Assembly (NCBI RefSeq): GCF_021295315.1
Contig: NZ_JAIMJA010000020.1
Span: forward strand, 16,101-80,100
Direction: 5' to 3'
Length of the DNA: 64,000 nt
Source: Motilimonas cestriensis
Lineage (GTDB): Bacteria > Pseudomonadota > Gammaproteobacteria > Enterobacterales > CBDFNC01
Under the pieces are notes generated by a model. The model was given only the letters and a program-made list of their open reading frames with translations. It ran no database searches and was not told the origin of the DNA. Each line of letters starts with the position of its first letter. Positions within the stretch are counted from its first letter, which is position 1. Shown here piece by piece: positions 9,487 through 19,176 of this stretch. A program made the position numbers and the translations under genes.

Positions 9487-10386
9487 ATGATCCCCCCTAG
9501 CAAAGACTCTTCAGCACACCACTACATTGGCCGTTTTGCTCCTAGCCCCTCGGGACCGTTGCATTTTGGTTCACTGATTGCCGCACTCGGTAGCTATTTA
9601 CAAGCAAAATCGCAGCAAGGAAGTTGGTTAGTACGGATAGAAGATATCGATCCACCGCGTGAAGTAGCTGGCGCAGATCAAGCCATTTTGCGGAGCTTAG
9701 AACAATATGGCTTACATTGGGATCAAGAAGTACGGTATCAAAGCCAACAGTCTGACTATTACGAGGACGTGATAGCAGAGCTAAAGCAACGGGGCTTATG
9801 TTACGCTTGCCAATGCACCCGAGCGCAGATTAAACAACAAGGTGGTCTTTATTTGGGCCATTGTCGTCAACTTGGCTTAGACCCTCAAGATCGTGCAATT
9901 CGCTTACAAGTGGATAAAGGTGTCAGCGCATTCATTGATAAGCTGCAAGGTGAGGTTTCGATTCCTCATAATATGGCGACGGAAGATTTTATTATTAAGC
10001 GTAAAGATGGTTTGTTTGCCTATAACTTAGCGGTCACCTTAGACGACATTCAACAAGGCATTACCGAAGTTGTCAGAGGCGCAGACTTACTGCTACCCAC
10101 AGCAAGGCAAATAGGCCTGATGCAACAACTCAAAGCGCCCGTGCCAGATTATGTACATTTACCCTTAGCGGTGACAGAGCCTGGCTTTAAATTGTCGAAA
10201 CAAAATCACGCCCCGGCAATTTCAGACTTGGATGTCACATTAACCACTTGGCAAGCGCTTGCATTTCTTGGCCAACAACCACCACCAGAATTGCAATCAA
10301 GCGGTCAACAAACCCTGCTAAATTGGGCTGTTGACCATTGGTCGTTAGATAAAGTAGCGCACCAAGAAGAAATAATACTCAGTTAA
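9487..10386 (+). CDS. gluQRS: Glutamyl-queuosine tRNA(Asp) synthetase
   Basis: Paralogue of the glutamyl-tRNA synthetase catalytic domain; it attaches glutamate to the queuosine base at the wobble position of tRNA(Asp). The HIGH-type motif is FAPSPSGPLHFGSL near the N-terminus and the KMSKS equivalent is KLSKQN. A zinc site is suggested by CYACQC together with GHC (about residues 105-130). No anticodon-binding domain follows, and the 299-residue length is normal for the family. The start region shows only a weak ribosome binding site, but the preceding stop spacing and family N-terminus (YIGRFAPSPSG) support the ATG at 9487. It lies between dksA and pcnB as in E. coli. Confidence 0.96.
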   Translation: MIPPSKDSSAHHYIGRFAPSPSGPLHFGSLIAALGSYLQAKSQQGSWLVRIEDIDPPREVAGADQAILRSLEQYGLHWDQEVRYQSQQSDYYEDVIAELKQRGLCYACQCTRAQIKQQGGLYLGHCRQLGLDPQDRAIRLQVDKGVSAFIDKLQGEVSIPHNMATEDFIIKRKDGLFAYNLAVTLDDIQQGITEVVRGADLLLPTARQIGLMQQLKAPVPDYVHLPLAVTEPGFKLSKQNHAPAISDLDVTLTTWQALAFLGQQPPPELQSSGQQTLLNWAVDHWSLDKVAHQEEIILS

Positions 10387-10466
10387 TGAGCTGATTTAGG
10401 GTTGCCTTCACAAAACTACAGCACATATTTTGTGAATCCCCCGAGCGAATACGGAACAAATACGGA

Positions 10467-10501
10467 GTTAAGTTGTGTTTAACTTAACCCTTGCATATTA
10501 T
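10467..10501 (+). promoter_or_regulatory. Predicted pcnB promoter with an inverted repeat
   Basis: TTGTGT (10473-10478), 17 bp, then TATTAT (10496-10501), followed by AGGCGCC. The inverted repeat GTTAAGTT/AACTTAAC (10467-10488) overlaps the -35 region and could be an operator. It lies about 70 bp before pcnB. Confidence 0.45.
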
Positions 10502-10571
10502 AGGCGCCTAAAATATCAGCGCGATCTAGAGGACATAGACCATTAAGCGTATAAAAGAATTTTGCAAAAAA

Positions 10572-11978
10572 GTGTTGAGTAAAAAATCTCAACCGCGCAC
10601 GGCTCCCGCTGCGTCAGCAAACACCCCGACCACCATTACGCCAGCCCAACCTAAAGAGGCTAAAGCGAATGTGCCAGTAGCCAGTAGTAATAGCACCGCT
10701 ATTCACCGCAGTGAGCACAGCATTTCACGTAATGATATTAGTGAAAATGCATTAAAAGTATTGTATCGCCTACATAAATCAGGCCACAAAGCTTACCTAG
10801 TCGGTGGCGGTGTTCGCGATCTATTACTCGGGTTAAAACCAAAAGACTTTGATATCGCAACCGATGCGACGCCAGAGCAAGTTAAAAAGCTGTTTAGAAA
10901 TTGCCGTTTAGTTGGCCGTCGTTTTCGCTTGGCGCATATTTTATTTGGTCGCGACATTATTGAAGTGGCGACCTTACGTGGTCATCATAGTGAAGAAGAA
11001 ACCGAAAAGAATACCTCTTCACAATCGCAAGAAGGCATGCTGCTGCGTGACAACGTATACGGCTCAATAGAAGAAGATGCCGAACGCCGTGATTTCACCG
11101 TAAATGCCCTTTACTATGACATTGCTGATTTTTCCTTGCGTGATTTTTGTCATGGCCTAGACGATCTTGAGTGTCGTCGTATTGAGTTAATTGGCGATCC
11201 GGAAACGCGCTATCGTGAAGACCCCGTGCGCATGCTTCGCGCCGTACGTTTTGCGGTTAAACTACAGATGGAAATTAGTGAACGCACCAAAGCGCCAATT
11301 TCAAAATTAGCACCGCTATTGAAAGATATTCCACCTGCACGTTTATTTGAAGAAAGCTTAAAACTGATGTTATCAGGCCAAGGTTTAGCGACTTACAAAA
11401 TGCTGCAGCAATACCAGCTATTACAACAGCTTTACCCGGTATCTTTCGTCAACGGGGACGATCCTAAATCAGAAGCATTGATCCATGCGGCACTGGCCAA
11501 TACCGATGAACGTATTCAAGCCGACAAACGCGTCACCCCAGCCTTCTTGTATGCCGCTATTCTATGGTATCCAGTAGAGCAAAAGACCCAAGAAATTCTA
11601 ACTGAAAGTGGTCTGCCATTTAACGACGCGTTTTTAATGGCGATGAACGAAGTGCTCGATTTCCAAGTGAAAAGTGTAGCCATCCCGAAACGCTTTACCT
11701 CGACCATGCGTGATATTTGGGTATTGCAAACGCGGATGTCAAAGCGTTATGGCAAACATGCTTACCGCATCTTCCATCATCCTAAATTTCGTGCTGCCTA
11801 CGACTTTTTGCAACTGCGTGCCGATAACGAAGGCGGAGAATTAGTTGAGCTGTTTGAATGGTGGACTGATTTCCAAGAGCAAGATGAAGACGGTAAGCGC
11901 TCGATGGTGGCTAAATTAAGTAAACCTGCGACTAAAAAACGTCGTTACTACAAAAAAAAGCCTAGGCCAGCGTCATAA
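10572..11978 (+). CDS. pcnB: Poly(A) polymerase I
   Basis: Adds 3' poly(A) tails to RNAs and so promotes their decay. The nucleotidyltransferase core carries LVGGGVRDLLLG and the catalytic DFD in KPKDFDIATDATPEQ, followed by RNCRLVGRRFRLAH. The RNA-binding helices come next, and the tail is strongly basic (KKRRYYKKKPRP). The first 50 or so residues are low-complexity Ala/Pro/Thr/Ser and look disordered; such extensions vary in the family. The start is GTG at 10572 with a poor ribosome binding site; TTG at 10575 is an alternative. The stop overlaps the folK start in TAATG, so the two are translationally coupled. Confidence 0.96.
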   Translation: MLSKKSQPRTAPAASANTPTTITPAQPKEAKANVPVASSNSTAIHRSEHSISRNDISENALKVLYRLHKSGHKAYLVGGGVRDLLLGLKPKDFDIATDATPEQVKKLFRNCRLVGRRFRLAHILFGRDIIEVATLRGHHSEEETEKNTSSQSQEGMLLRDNVYGSIEEDAERRDFTVNALYYDIADFSLRDFCHGLDDLECRRIELIGDPETRYREDPVRMLRAVRFAVKLQMEISERTKAPISKLAPLLKDIPPARLFEESLKLMLSGQGLATYKMLQQYQLLQQLYPVSFVNGDDPKSEALIHAALANTDERIQADKRVTPAFLYAAILWYPVEQKTQEILTESGLPFNDAFLMAMNEVLDFQVKSVAIPKRFTSTMRDIWVLQTRMSKRYGKHAYRIFHHPKFRAAYDFLQLRADNEGGELVELFEWWTDFQEQDEDGKRSMVAKLSKPATKKRRYYKKKPRPAS

Positions 11979-12478
11979 TGCCAAGCTCTACCACACTCTG
12001 CTACATCGCTCTGGGCAGTAACCAGGGCGATCCAGTTAATAAAGCACTGTCGGCAATCACCGTGCTCAAACAAACTGCTGAGTTGAACATTACAGCTGTG
12101 TCGAGCCTGTATCGCAGTGCGCCGATGGGGCCACAAGATCAGCCCGACTATATTAATGGCGTTATCGCCCTAGAAACCGCTCTTCCCCCCCTTGCGTTAC
12201 TGGATTTACTGCAAAAAATTGAATTAGAGCATGGCCGCGAACGTAAAGATGAACGCTGGGGTCCACGTACCTTAGATCTTGATATTCTGTTGTATGGTCA
12301 AGAAAACATTAATAACACGCGTTTAACTGTGCCGCACTATGGCATGAAACAGCGAGAGTTTGTAATATACCCCCTTTTAGAGATAGCACCGCAGCTTATG
12401 CTGCCTTGTGGTGCTAGTCTAATCAGCCTTGCTGCTCAATGTGACAGAAATGGCTTAGAAATCTATCAGGCCAGTTAG
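11978..12478 (+). CDS. folK: 2-amino-4-hydroxy-6-hydroxymethyldihydropteridine pyrophosphokinase
   Basis: HPPK transfers pyrophosphate from ATP to the pterin precursor in folate synthesis. The N-terminus YIALGSNQGDP, the central YRSAPMGPQDQPDYIN and the signature DERWGPRTLDLDILLYG, with its metal-binding Asp pair, are all present. Length 166 fits the family (159 in E. coli). Its ATG overlaps the pcnB stop by one base. panB follows after a 33-bp gap, so folK probably belongs to a pcnB-folK-panBC(D) transcript, the usual order in gammaproteobacteria. Confidence 0.97.
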   Translation: MPSSTTLCYIALGSNQGDPVNKALSAITVLKQTAELNITAVSSLYRSAPMGPQDQPDYINGVIALETALPPLALLDLLQKIELEHGRERKDERWGPRTLDLDILLYGQENINNTRLTVPHYGMKQREFVIYPLLEIAPQLMLPCGASLISLAAQCDRNGLEIYQAS

Positions 12479-12511
12479 CCTTTTATACTGGCTGACCGTA
12501 ATGGAGACAAG

Positions 12512-13306
12512 ATGAGTAAAATATCCGCATCCCGCCTATTGAAAATGAAGCAAGAGCAGCAAAAAATAACCTGTATTACTGCCTATGATGCCAGTTTTGC
12601 CAGCTTATTTGATCAAGTAGGCATTCAGGTATTGCTGATTGGCGACTCTTTAGGGATGGTACTTCAAGGCCATGATTCTACTTTACCTGTGACCATTGAC
12701 GATATTTGCTATCACACCCGCGCAGTCAAAGCCGGTGCAGAAAAAGCGTTAGTGATTGCAGACTTACCCTTTATGACGTACTCAAGCCCAGAGCAAACTT
12801 ATGCCAGTTCAGCGCAACTGATGCGTGCTGGAGCCCATATGGTTAAACTTGAGGGCGGACAATGGTTAACAGAAACCATTACAGGCTTAACCCAACGTGG
12901 CGTGCCTGTTTGTGGTCATTTAGGTCTCACACCGCAATCTGTCAACGTCTTTGGCGGTTATAAAGTCCAAGGGCGCGGTGAAGCGCAAGCCGAGCAACTG
13001 CTACAAGACGCATTAGCACTAGAAACAGCCGGTATACAATTATTAGTTCTTGAATGTGTACCCGTTCCTGTTGCAGAAAAAATTACTCAAGCACTGAGCA
13101 TCCCCGTTATTGGTATTGGTGCCGGTAATGTTACCGATGGACAAATTCTAGTCATGCATGATGCGTTTGGCATTTCAGCAGGCTTTTGCCCTAAGTTTTC
13201 AAAAAACTTTCTCACTGAAACCGGCGACATTAGAAAGGCCGTGGCCTTGTATAAAAGCCAAGTTGAAAGTGGTGAATTTCCCGCCCAAGAGCACAGTTTT
13301 TATTAG
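12512..13306 (+). CDS. panB: 3-methyl-2-oxobutanoate hydroxymethyltransferase
   Basis: First committed step of pantothenate synthesis: adds a hydroxymethyl group from 5,10-methylene-THF to alpha-ketoisovalerate. The TIM-barrel motifs [29 protein letters not shown] (metal-binding Asp) and LVLECVP (Glu) are visible, and IPVIGIGAG ends the active site region. Length 264 is identical to the E. coli enzyme. A GGAG lies before the ATG and panC follows 9 bp after the stop. Confidence 0.98.
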   Translation: MSKISASRLLKMKQEQQKITCITAYDASFASLFDQVGIQVLLIGDSLGMVLQGHDSTLPVTIDDICYHTRAVKAGAEKALVIADLPFMTYSSPEQTYASSAQLMRAGAHMVKLEGGQWLTETITGLTQRGVPVCGHLGLTPQSVNVFGGYKVQGRGEAQAEQLLQDALALETAGIQLLVLECVPVPVAEKITQALSIPVIGIGAGNVTDGQILVMHDAFGISAGFCPKFSKNFLTETGDIRKAVALYKSQVESGEFPAQEHSFY

Positions 13307-13315
13307 GCATTAATA

Positions 13316-14170
13316 ATGGACATCACCCATAATATTGAGCAAATTCGCGCCACGGTAAAAGAGTGGCGTCAACAAGGGTTAAAGGTAGCGTTTGTCCCCA
13401 CTATGGGTAACCTTCATCAAGGCCACCTAACCTTGGTGAAAACCGCTAAGCAACATGCTGATAAGGTGGTGGTAAGCATTTTTGTTAATCCAATGCAGTT
13501 TGATAGTGCCACGGATTTACAAGCCTACCCACGAACCCTAGATCAAGATGCGCAATTATTAGTCGCCAATCACGCCGATTTACTCTTCACTCCGACGCCA
13601 GAGATTATTTATCCGCAAGGTATCGATAGTCACACTTATGTTCATGTGCCAGGTATTTCAGAGCTACTAGAGGGAGCCTTACGACCGGGCCACTTTCGTG
13701 GCGTTAGCACCGTAGTCACCAAGCTATTTAATATTGTGCAACCTGATGTGGCCTGTTTTGGCGAAAAAGATTTTCAGCAACTGGCACTGATCCGAAAAAT
13801 GACGACCGATCTTGCCTTGCCCATCGACATTATTAGTGTGCCTACAGTACGCGCCGAGTCAGGTTTAGCCCTTAGTTCGCGTAATGGCTACCTAACACCT
13901 GAAGAATTAGCACTCGCGCCCTATTTGCATCAAGTCATGCAAGCCATCGCAACTAAAATGGCTGCTGGTGAACGAGATGTCACATCGCTCGTAAATGAAT
14001 TTAGTAACCAACTCGATGCCAAAGGGTTTAAAACGGATCAAATTGATATTGTCGATGCTGAATCTTTACTGCCACTATCTGCCACCAGTCATACCGCGGT
14101 GATATTAATGGCGGCCTTTTTAGGCAAAGCGAGATTGATTGATAATCGCACAGTAAATTTGCACCCTTAA
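13316..14170 (+). CDS. panC: Pantothenate synthetase
   Basis: Joins pantoate and beta-alanine using ATP. The nucleotidyltransferase superfamily motif is in [14 protein letters not shown] (HQGH), and GEKDFQQL and [10 protein letters not shown] are the conserved substrate and KMSKS-like segments. At 284 residues it is the normal length (283 in E. coli). It lies directly after panB; panD, which supplies beta-alanine, follows 72 bp downstream, so the pathway is grouped. Confidence 0.98.
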   Translation: MDITHNIEQIRATVKEWRQQGLKVAFVPTMGNLHQGHLTLVKTAKQHADKVVVSIFVNPMQFDSATDLQAYPRTLDQDAQLLVANHADLLFTPTPEIIYPQGIDSHTYVHVPGISELLEGALRPGHFRGVSTVVTKLFNIVQPDVACFGEKDFQQLALIRKMTTDLALPIDIISVPTVRAESGLALSSRNGYLTPEELALAPYLHQVMQAIATKMAAGERDVTSLVNEFSNQLDAKGFKTDQIDIVDAESLLPLSATSHTAVILMAAFLGKARLIDNRTVNLHP

Positions 14171-14242
14171 ACATTTTATTTTATATTTCACCGCTCAAAT
14201 AGCCCCTAGTTCATTTGAGCTGAATACGGAGAAGAAATTGCC

Positions 14243-14623
14243 ATGCAAAAGGTAATGTTAACAGGCAAACTGCACCAAGCGCGTATTACTCACGCAGAGC
14301 TTAATTATGAGGGCTCATGTGCCATCGACCAGGATTTTTTGGAAGCGGCCGGTATTCTTGAGTACGAAAAAATAGAAATATATAACATTGAAAACGGTGC
14401 GCGTTTTTCAACTTACGCCATCGTCGGTGAGCGTGGTTCGAAAATCATTTCAGTTAATGGCGCAGCAGCGCGCATGGCTGCAGTAGGCGATCGCGTGATC
14501 ATTTGTACCTACGCTTCAATGAATGATGCTGAAATCAAACAGCATAAACCAAGCTTAGTTTACCTTGATGCGCAAAATAACATTGTACGCACCAGTAAAG
14601 ACGTGCCGATCCAAGTCGCTTAA
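14243..14623 (+). CDS. panD: Aspartate 1-decarboxylase proenzyme
   Basis: Pyruvoyl enzyme that makes beta-alanine from aspartate. The 126-residue proenzyme carries the self-cleavage site between G24 and S25 in NYEGSCAID, and the conserved [11 protein letters not shown] and [11 protein letters not shown] segments. GGAG lies about 10 nt before the ATG. The 72-bp gap after panC contains no terminator, so co-transcription with panBC is likely. A terminator follows. Confidence 0.97.
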   Translation: MQKVMLTGKLHQARITHAELNYEGSCAIDQDFLEAAGILEYEKIEIYNIENGARFSTYAIVGERGSKIISVNGAAARMAAVGDRVIICTYASMNDAEIKQHKPSLVYLDAQNNIVRTSKDVPIQVA

Positions 14624-14645
14624 GCTAACCGCTTTCGCCACACAT

Positions 14646-14678
14646 AAAAAAAGGACGAATTATCGTCCTTTTTTTATT
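14646..14678. terminator. Bidirectional terminator between panD and the TrmB-like gene
   Basis: AAGGACGA/TCGTCCTT stem with loop ATTA, with an A-run on the left and a T-run on the right, so it can stop transcripts of both convergent genes. Confidence 0.88.
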
Positions 14679-14690
14679 GCCTGTGAAAAA

Positions 14691-15347
14691 TTACAAATTC
14701 AACTGCAAGCGCCACGAATCTTGGCCACTTGCCCAGTATTTTCGCTCAAATGGCGTGATTGCCTCATCACTTTGATATTGCTCGACCTTGGTATCAAAGC
14801 CTGCGATGGCTAACGATGCTGCAAATTCATCGACATAGGTTTGCCAATTGCTGCGCACCTCTAACTTACCACCGAGTTTGAGAATATAGGGAAAGACCGA
14901 GCTACCGTGCCAGCGACGTTGAAAGTGCTTTGCTTTTGGCCAAGGGTTTGGGTAGAGCAGGTAATGATGACTTAATTGCCAGCCCGCCTCTACCGCTAAA
15001 CGCCAAAAGTCATTCAAATCAACCTGCAGTAACACGGCATTGTCAGGTAGGCTGATAGGTGTTTTTGCCAAGCGATGGGCTGACTTATCTAAACCAATCA
15101 CCACCGCCTCTGGATGCAATTGTGCAATCTTCACCGTGCTTTCACCAACACCACAACATGAATCAAAAATAATGGGACGACTATCACCCGCTAGTTGCTT
15201 TGCTAACGTATTAAATGCAGCTAACGTATGCTCTTGATACGGTTTTTTAAAGTCTGTTGATAAATGTTTGCGCACCACAGTTTCAAGTTGCTCATTAAGC
15301 CCAACTTGATTTGAAATAACCTTGCGAGAATTACCCAATTCGTTCAA
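14691..15347 (-). CDS. TrmB-like SAM-dependent methyltransferase paralogue
   Basis: 218-residue Rossmann methyltransferase. SAM-binding motif I is DSCCGVGESTVKIA and motif II IGLDKS. The TrmB-type segment PNPWPKAKHFQRRWH corresponds to the PDPWxKxRHxKRR motif of tRNA m7G46 methyltransferase, but Asn replaces the usual Asp. The C-terminal EVRSNWQTYVDEF also resembles TrmB. It is therefore a TrmB relative, perhaps not the housekeeping enzyme. The start is TTG, overlapping the TGA of the upstream ABC permease (TTGA), with no in-frame ATG nearby, so it is translationally coupled to YadH. Substrate unknown. Confidence 0.7.
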   Translation of the reverse strand: MNELGNSRKVISNQVGLNEQLETVVRKHLSTDFKKPYQEHTLAAFNTLAKQLAGDSRPIIFDSCCGVGESTVKIAQLHPEAVVIGLDKSAHRLAKTPISLPDNAVLLQVDLNDFWRLAVEAGWQLSHHYLLYPNPWPKAKHFQRRWHGSSVFPYILKLGGKLEVRSNWQTYVDEFAASLAIAGFDTKVEQYQSDEAITPFERKYWASGQDSWRLQLNL

Positions 15348-16117
15348 CTTCTTAACCCTATACCTTTGTTTACTAAATAATATGCGACGCTATAGAACAC
15401 AGCAATGAAGCTGCAAATCACTAACAATGAGACCCAAACTGATACGTCAGACACACCTAAGAAGCCGTAGCGAAAGGCATTAATCATGTACACAATCGGG
15501 TTTAGTTGAGACACCCCCTGCCAGAAATCGGGCAGCATACTAATAGAGTAAAATACGCCGCCTAAATAGGTTAGCGGAGTGAGTACAAACGTAGGGATGA
15601 TACTGATGTCATCAAAGCTCTTGGCAAATATGGCATTGATCAATCCGGCTAGAGAAAAGGTGATAGACGTCAATAACACTGTGACCACTAAAATAAATAA
15701 GTGGTGGATCTGTAAAGTAACAAAAAACTGCGAGATACAGGTGACAATCAGGCCAACCAATAGCCCACGAACCACGCCGCCACCGATGTAACCCAAAATC
15801 ATAATGTGATTTGGTACAGGCGCCACCAGCAACTCTTCCACATTACGCTGAAATTTAGCGCTATAAAATGAAGAAGCCACATTCGAGTATGAGTTAGTAA
15901 TTACCGACATCATAATTAAACCCGGTACAATGAAAGACATATAGCTCACGCCACCCATCTCACCAATGCGAGAGCCGATCAAGTTACCAAAAATAACGAA
16001 ATAAAGGCTCATAGTGATCGCAGGCGGCACTAAGGTTTGTACCCAAATACGTGTAAAACGATAGATTTCTTTAATTAAGATACTTTTAAAAGCAGTGAAA
16101 TACAGCTGACCTTTCAT
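15344..16117 (-). CDS. yadH: ABC-2 type transporter permease (YadH-like)
   Basis: Membrane subunit of an ABC-2 exporter with six hydrophobic segments and the conserved motif NPIVYMINAFRYGFLG near the C-terminus. The ATG at 16117 is chosen because it follows the yadG stop by 1 bp and has AAGGAAG upstream; a longer in-frame TTG start at 16150 would overlap yadG. The product is 257 residues, close to E. coli YadH (256). The cargo is not known. It forms a pair with yadG, and the downstream methyltransferase start overlaps its stop. Confidence 0.9.
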   Translation of the reverse strand: MKGQLYFTAFKSILIKEIYRFTRIWVQTLVPPAITMSLYFVIFGNLIGSRIGEMGGVSYMSFIVPGLIMMSVITNSYSNVASSFYSAKFQRNVEELLVAPVPNHIMILGYIGGGVVRGLLVGLIVTCISQFFVTLQIHHLFILVVTVLLTSITFSLAGLINAIFAKSFDDISIIPTFVLTPLTYLGGVFYSISMLPDFWQGVSQLNPIVYMINAFRYGFLGVSDVSVWVSLLVICSFIAVFYSVAYYLVNKGIGLRS

Positions 16118-16118
16118 T

Positions 16119-17039
16119 TTAGTGACTTCCTTGTTGTACCAGTTCAACAAATAGCTCTTCCAGTCGATTACTCTTATTGCGCATACTCAGCACTTGCACC
16201 CCTAGTTCACTAAGTTTTGCAAAAGTGGCATTAAGACCTTCATCTTTCAGTACTTCTACTTCTAAAGTGTGCTCGTCGATGCGAGTAAACTCCGGCCCTA
16301 ACTGCAATTGCTCTGGCAAGGTACTGGTGTCGAGCACAAAAGTCTCTTTCGCAATACGCGCAAGCAAAGACTTCATGCTGGTATTTTCAATCAGCTCACC
16401 TTGATTAATGATGCCAATATTTCGACACAAGGTTTCGGCTTCTTCCAAGTAGTGAGTGGTTAACACTATGGTAATCCCCTCCTTATTTAGCTGCTGCAAG
16501 AAAACCCACATTGAGCGTCTTAGCTCAATGTCTACACCGGCGGTTGGCTCATCTAAAATCAGTAGTTTAGGCTGATGCATCAAGGCCCTTGCTATCATTA
16601 AACGACGCTTCATTCCCCCCGATAAGGTGCGACTTTGCTGTTTCCGTTTATCCCACAAATCTAACTGCTTTAAACAGATTTCAGCACGTTGCCACGCCTC
16701 TTTACGAGGTAAGCCATAATAGCCTGCTTGATTCACTAATATTTGTTCAACCGCTTCAAATTGATTGAAATTAAATTCCTGAGGTACTAAACCTATATGG
16801 CGTTTGGCATCTTCAAGGTGCGTGTCTATATCGTCACCAAATATTTTCACTTCGCCTGAAGTTTTATTCACGAGTGAACTTAAAATACCAATAGTTGTCG
16901 ATTTTCCTGCGCCATTAGGACCAAGCAACGCATAAAAATCACCTTGCTTGACTGTCAAACTAATTCCCTTTAAAGCCGTATTACCATCTTTATAAATTTT
17001 TATTAAATTTTTAATTTCAATTGCGTTCAACAAAGTCAT
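16119..17039 (-). CDS. yadG: ABC transporter ATP-binding protein (YadG-like)
   Basis: ATPase partner of YadH. Walker A GPNGAGKST (40-48), Q-loop in VPQEFNF, signature LSGGMKRR, Walker B LLILDEPTAGVD and the switch His in TTHYLEEAE are all present. A C-terminal extension of about 80 residues is typical of ABC-2 exporters. The Shine-Dalgarno-like AAAGG abuts the ATG at 17039, so translation may actually begin at the in-frame TTG codons 6-9 bases inside. Length 306 matches E. coli YadG (308). The yadG-yadH pair near hpt and pan genes is the same neighbourhood as in E. coli. Confidence 0.93.
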   Translation of the reverse strand: MTLLNAIEIKNLIKIYKDGNTALKGISLTVKQGDFYALLGPNGAGKSTTIGILSSLVNKTSGEVKIFGDDIDTHLEDAKRHIGLVPQEFNFNQFEAVEQILVNQAGYYGLPRKEAWQRAEICLKQLDLWDKRKQQSRTLSGGMKRRLMIARALMHQPKLLILDEPTAGVDIELRRSMWVFLQQLNKEGITIVLTTHYLEEAETLCRNIGIINQGELIENTSMKSLLARIAKETFVLDTSTLPEQLQLGPEFTRIDEHTLEVEVLKDEGLNATFAKLSELGVQVLSMRNKSNRLEELFVELVQQGSH

Positions 17040-17108
17040 CCTTTTATTAATTATGACTGAATTAACACACCTCGATTTGAGCGGTTAAACCCTTATATAA
17101 TGGGCGTA

Positions 17109-17636
17109 TTATTCAGGTACTACTTTACCGATGAAAGGTAAATTTCTATATTTTTGCGCGTAATCGATGCCATAACCAACTACAAATTCATCAGGAATTG
17201 AAAAACCTACCCAATCAACCGGTACTTCAACCTGGCGACGAACCGGCTTGTCGAGTAGGGTACAGATAGTCAGAGATGCAGGATCACGCATCAGTAGCAT
17301 TTCACGAATTTTGTTTAAGGTAAAACCGGTGTCGATGATGTCTTCAACTATCACCACGTCTTTACCGCGGATTTCATCATCCAAGTCTTTTTTGATTTTT
17401 ACTTCACGTGAACTTTCCATTTTATTACCGTAACTTGATGCTGTCATAAAGTCTAATTGCACTGGCAAGTTTACTTTTCGACTTAAGTCAGCCAATAAAA
17501 TACAAGAGCCTCTCAACAAACCTATCATGACTAAGCATTCAGTATCTTTGTATTTTAATTCTATTTCTTTGGCCATTTCACTGACACGTTGTTGTACATC
17601 TTGCTCAGAGATTAAAACCTCTACTGAATGTTTCAT
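17109..17636 (-). CDS. hpt: Hypoxanthine phosphoribosyltransferase
   Basis: Purine salvage enzyme converting hypoxanthine (and guanine) with PRPP to IMP/GMP. The PRPP-binding loop is [14 protein letters not shown], with the flexible-loop segment [13 protein letters not shown] before it and the purine-contact region [17 protein letters not shown] after it. The 175-residue length fits (178 in E. coli). It is divergent from the LuxR/HapR-type regulator, the same pairing as hpt-hapR in Vibrio. Confidence 0.97.
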   Translation of the reverse strand: MKHSVEVLISEQDVQQRVSEMAKEIELKYKDTECLVMIGLLRGSCILLADLSRKVNLPVQLDFMTASSYGNKMESSREVKIKKDLDDEIRGKDVVIVEDIIDTGFTLNKIREMLLMRDPASLTICTLLDKPVRRQVEVPVDWVGFSIPDEFVVGYGIDYAQKYRNLPFIGKVVPE

Positions 17637-17876
17637 AATCGATTCCTAAATATTGCTTTTTTAATAACAAGGTTAATAATAAATTAGTAACTAACAAAAC
17701 TCGGTCAGTTCAAACTCAAGTGGTGAATTATTCTGAGTTATACGTTTTTAATATACTGAAAATGTAATTTTACAGTCTATTGAGTGTACTAATATGGCCG
17801 TAAATGATAGTCTTCCGCCGTATAAAATAAAATTATATTTTCATAATAATAACAGCAGTAGACAGTAGACAATATC

Positions 17877-18497
17877 ATGGAACCACGCGCAGAATTTAGA
17901 CGCCGAACAAGATTGGCACCGGAAGCCCGCCGCAAACAGCTCATGGAATGTGCACTTGAAGTTTTCTCTAAACGAGGAATCGGACGTGCAGGCCATGCAG
18001 AAATTGCTGAGTTAGCTCAAGTATCAGTCGCCACGGTGTTTAACTATTTTAACACCCGAGAAGACCTAGTAAACGCTGTACTCACCGAAGTAGAGCTTTA
18101 CTTCAGAGGTATTGCCTCTGCCGCATTTGTGCAAAGTAAAGATCCGATGGAAACCATCCACGATTACATTGCCTTTGTAGTAGAAGCGGCTTATACCAAA
18201 CCCGATTATACGCACATTTGGTTAGAATGGAGTTCTTCAGTTCGTGAAGAAATCTGGCCTCGCTATCTCAAATTGCTAGCGCATAACACGGAATTAATGA
18301 AAAAAGTCATTAAGCCTGGGTTTGATAACAACACCTTTGAATGTAGCTTAACCGTCGATGAGTTCTGTCGTGCGTTAACAGGTTGTGGCTATATGATCAT
18401 TCAAATGATCAACCAGCCTAGCAATCCGTCGCAAGACAAAGTGATAGAGTTTGTTTATAACTATATCACCGCCATCTTACGGCCAACCGCTAAGTAA
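17877..18497 (+). CDS. TetR-family regulator, LuxR/HapR/OpaR quorum-sensing type
   Basis: Dimeric DNA-binding regulator homologous to the Vibrio master quorum-sensing regulators (LuxR of V. harveyi, HapR, SmcR). The helix-turn-helix region is almost a family signature: ALEVFSKRGIGRAGHAEIAE then AQVSVATVFNYFNTREDLV. The ligand/dimer domain contains IWLEWSSSVREEIWPRY, matching the WFEWSASTRDEVWP region of LuxR. Length 206 versus 205. The position beside hpt is as in Vibrio. Whether it responds to an autoinducer cascade here cannot be seen. It has a 240-bp leader shared with hpt and a terminator after it. Confidence 0.9.
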   Translation: MEPRAEFRRRTRLAPEARRKQLMECALEVFSKRGIGRAGHAEIAELAQVSVATVFNYFNTREDLVNAVLTEVELYFRGIASAAFVQSKDPMETIHDYIAFVVEAAYTKPDYTHIWLEWSSSVREEIWPRYLKLLAHNTELMKKVIKPGFDNNTFECSLTVDEFCRALTGCGYMIIQMINQPSNPSQDKVIEFVYNYITAILRPTAK

Positions 18498-18512
18498 TAA
18501 TAGATAATACAA

Positions 18513-18535
18513 AAGCTGCCTTGGCAGCTTTTTTT
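18513..18535. terminator. Terminator after the LuxR/HapR-type gene
   Basis: AAGCTGCC/GGCAGCTT stem followed by TTTTTTT on the plus strand; four T follow on the minus strand, so it may also serve the convergent ubiX. Confidence 0.88.
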
Positions 18536-18558
18536 GGTCTTCAATATTAGCCCTTACA

Positions 18559-19176
18559 CTAATCCTCACAACCCCAGCGCTGACTAGCATTATTATCAAT
18601 GCCTAAATGGTCAAGAATTCGCGCCACCATAAAATCGAGCAACTCATCTATTGAACTTGGTTTATGATAAAAGCCTGGCGCTGCAGGCATAATAGTTACC
18701 CCCATTTGCGATAGGCTCAGCATATTTTGTAAATGTAGCGTCGAAAATGGCGTTTCGCGCGGCACCAATATTAACCGGCCTCGCTCTTTTAAAATCACAT
18801 CAGCCGCACGCTCGACTAAATTATCGGATAAGCCGTGAGCGATCGCTGCTAACGTGCCGCCACTACAGGGGCAAATCACCATGGTTTTTGGTGCGCCAGA
18901 GCCCGATGCGACGGGAGAAAACCAATCTTTCGATGCCCAGACCTTAATTTGTTCCGGCTGAGCTTGATGTTGCTCGGTTAAATGCGTCGCTAATGCCTCT
19001 GGCTCATCGGGCCATATTTCTTCTAACTCAGTTCGCACCACTATTTTGGCTGCATCTGACATTAAAAAATGCACTTGGTAACCCGCCCGAACTAAAGCAG
19101 ATAAGAGTCTGGTGCCATAAGCAGCACCAGAGGCACCGGTTAAGCCTAAGGTTAAGCTACCGTTAAATTGTCTCAC
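18559..19176 (-). CDS. ubiX: Flavin prenyltransferase UbiX
   Basis: Makes the prenylated FMN cofactor used by the UbiD decarboxylase in ubiquinone synthesis. The N-terminal flavin site [15 protein letters not shown] is diagnostic, with [24 protein letters not shown] and [16 protein letters not shown] downstream. The start is GTG at 19176, overlapping the mpl stop by one base, with GGAG upstream. At 205 residues it is slightly longer than E. coli UbiX (189). Coupled to mpl, an order seen in several gammaproteobacteria. Confidence 0.96.
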   Translation of the reverse strand: MRQFNGSLTLGLTGASGAAYGTRLLSALVRAGYQVHFLMSDAAKIVVRTELEEIWPDEPEALATHLTEQHQAQPEQIKVWASKDWFSPVASGSGAPKTMVICPCSGGTLAAIAHGLSDNLVERAADVILKERGRLILVPRETPFSTLHLQNMLSLSQMGVTIMPAAPGFYHKPSSIDELLDFMVARILDHLGIDNNASQRWGCED

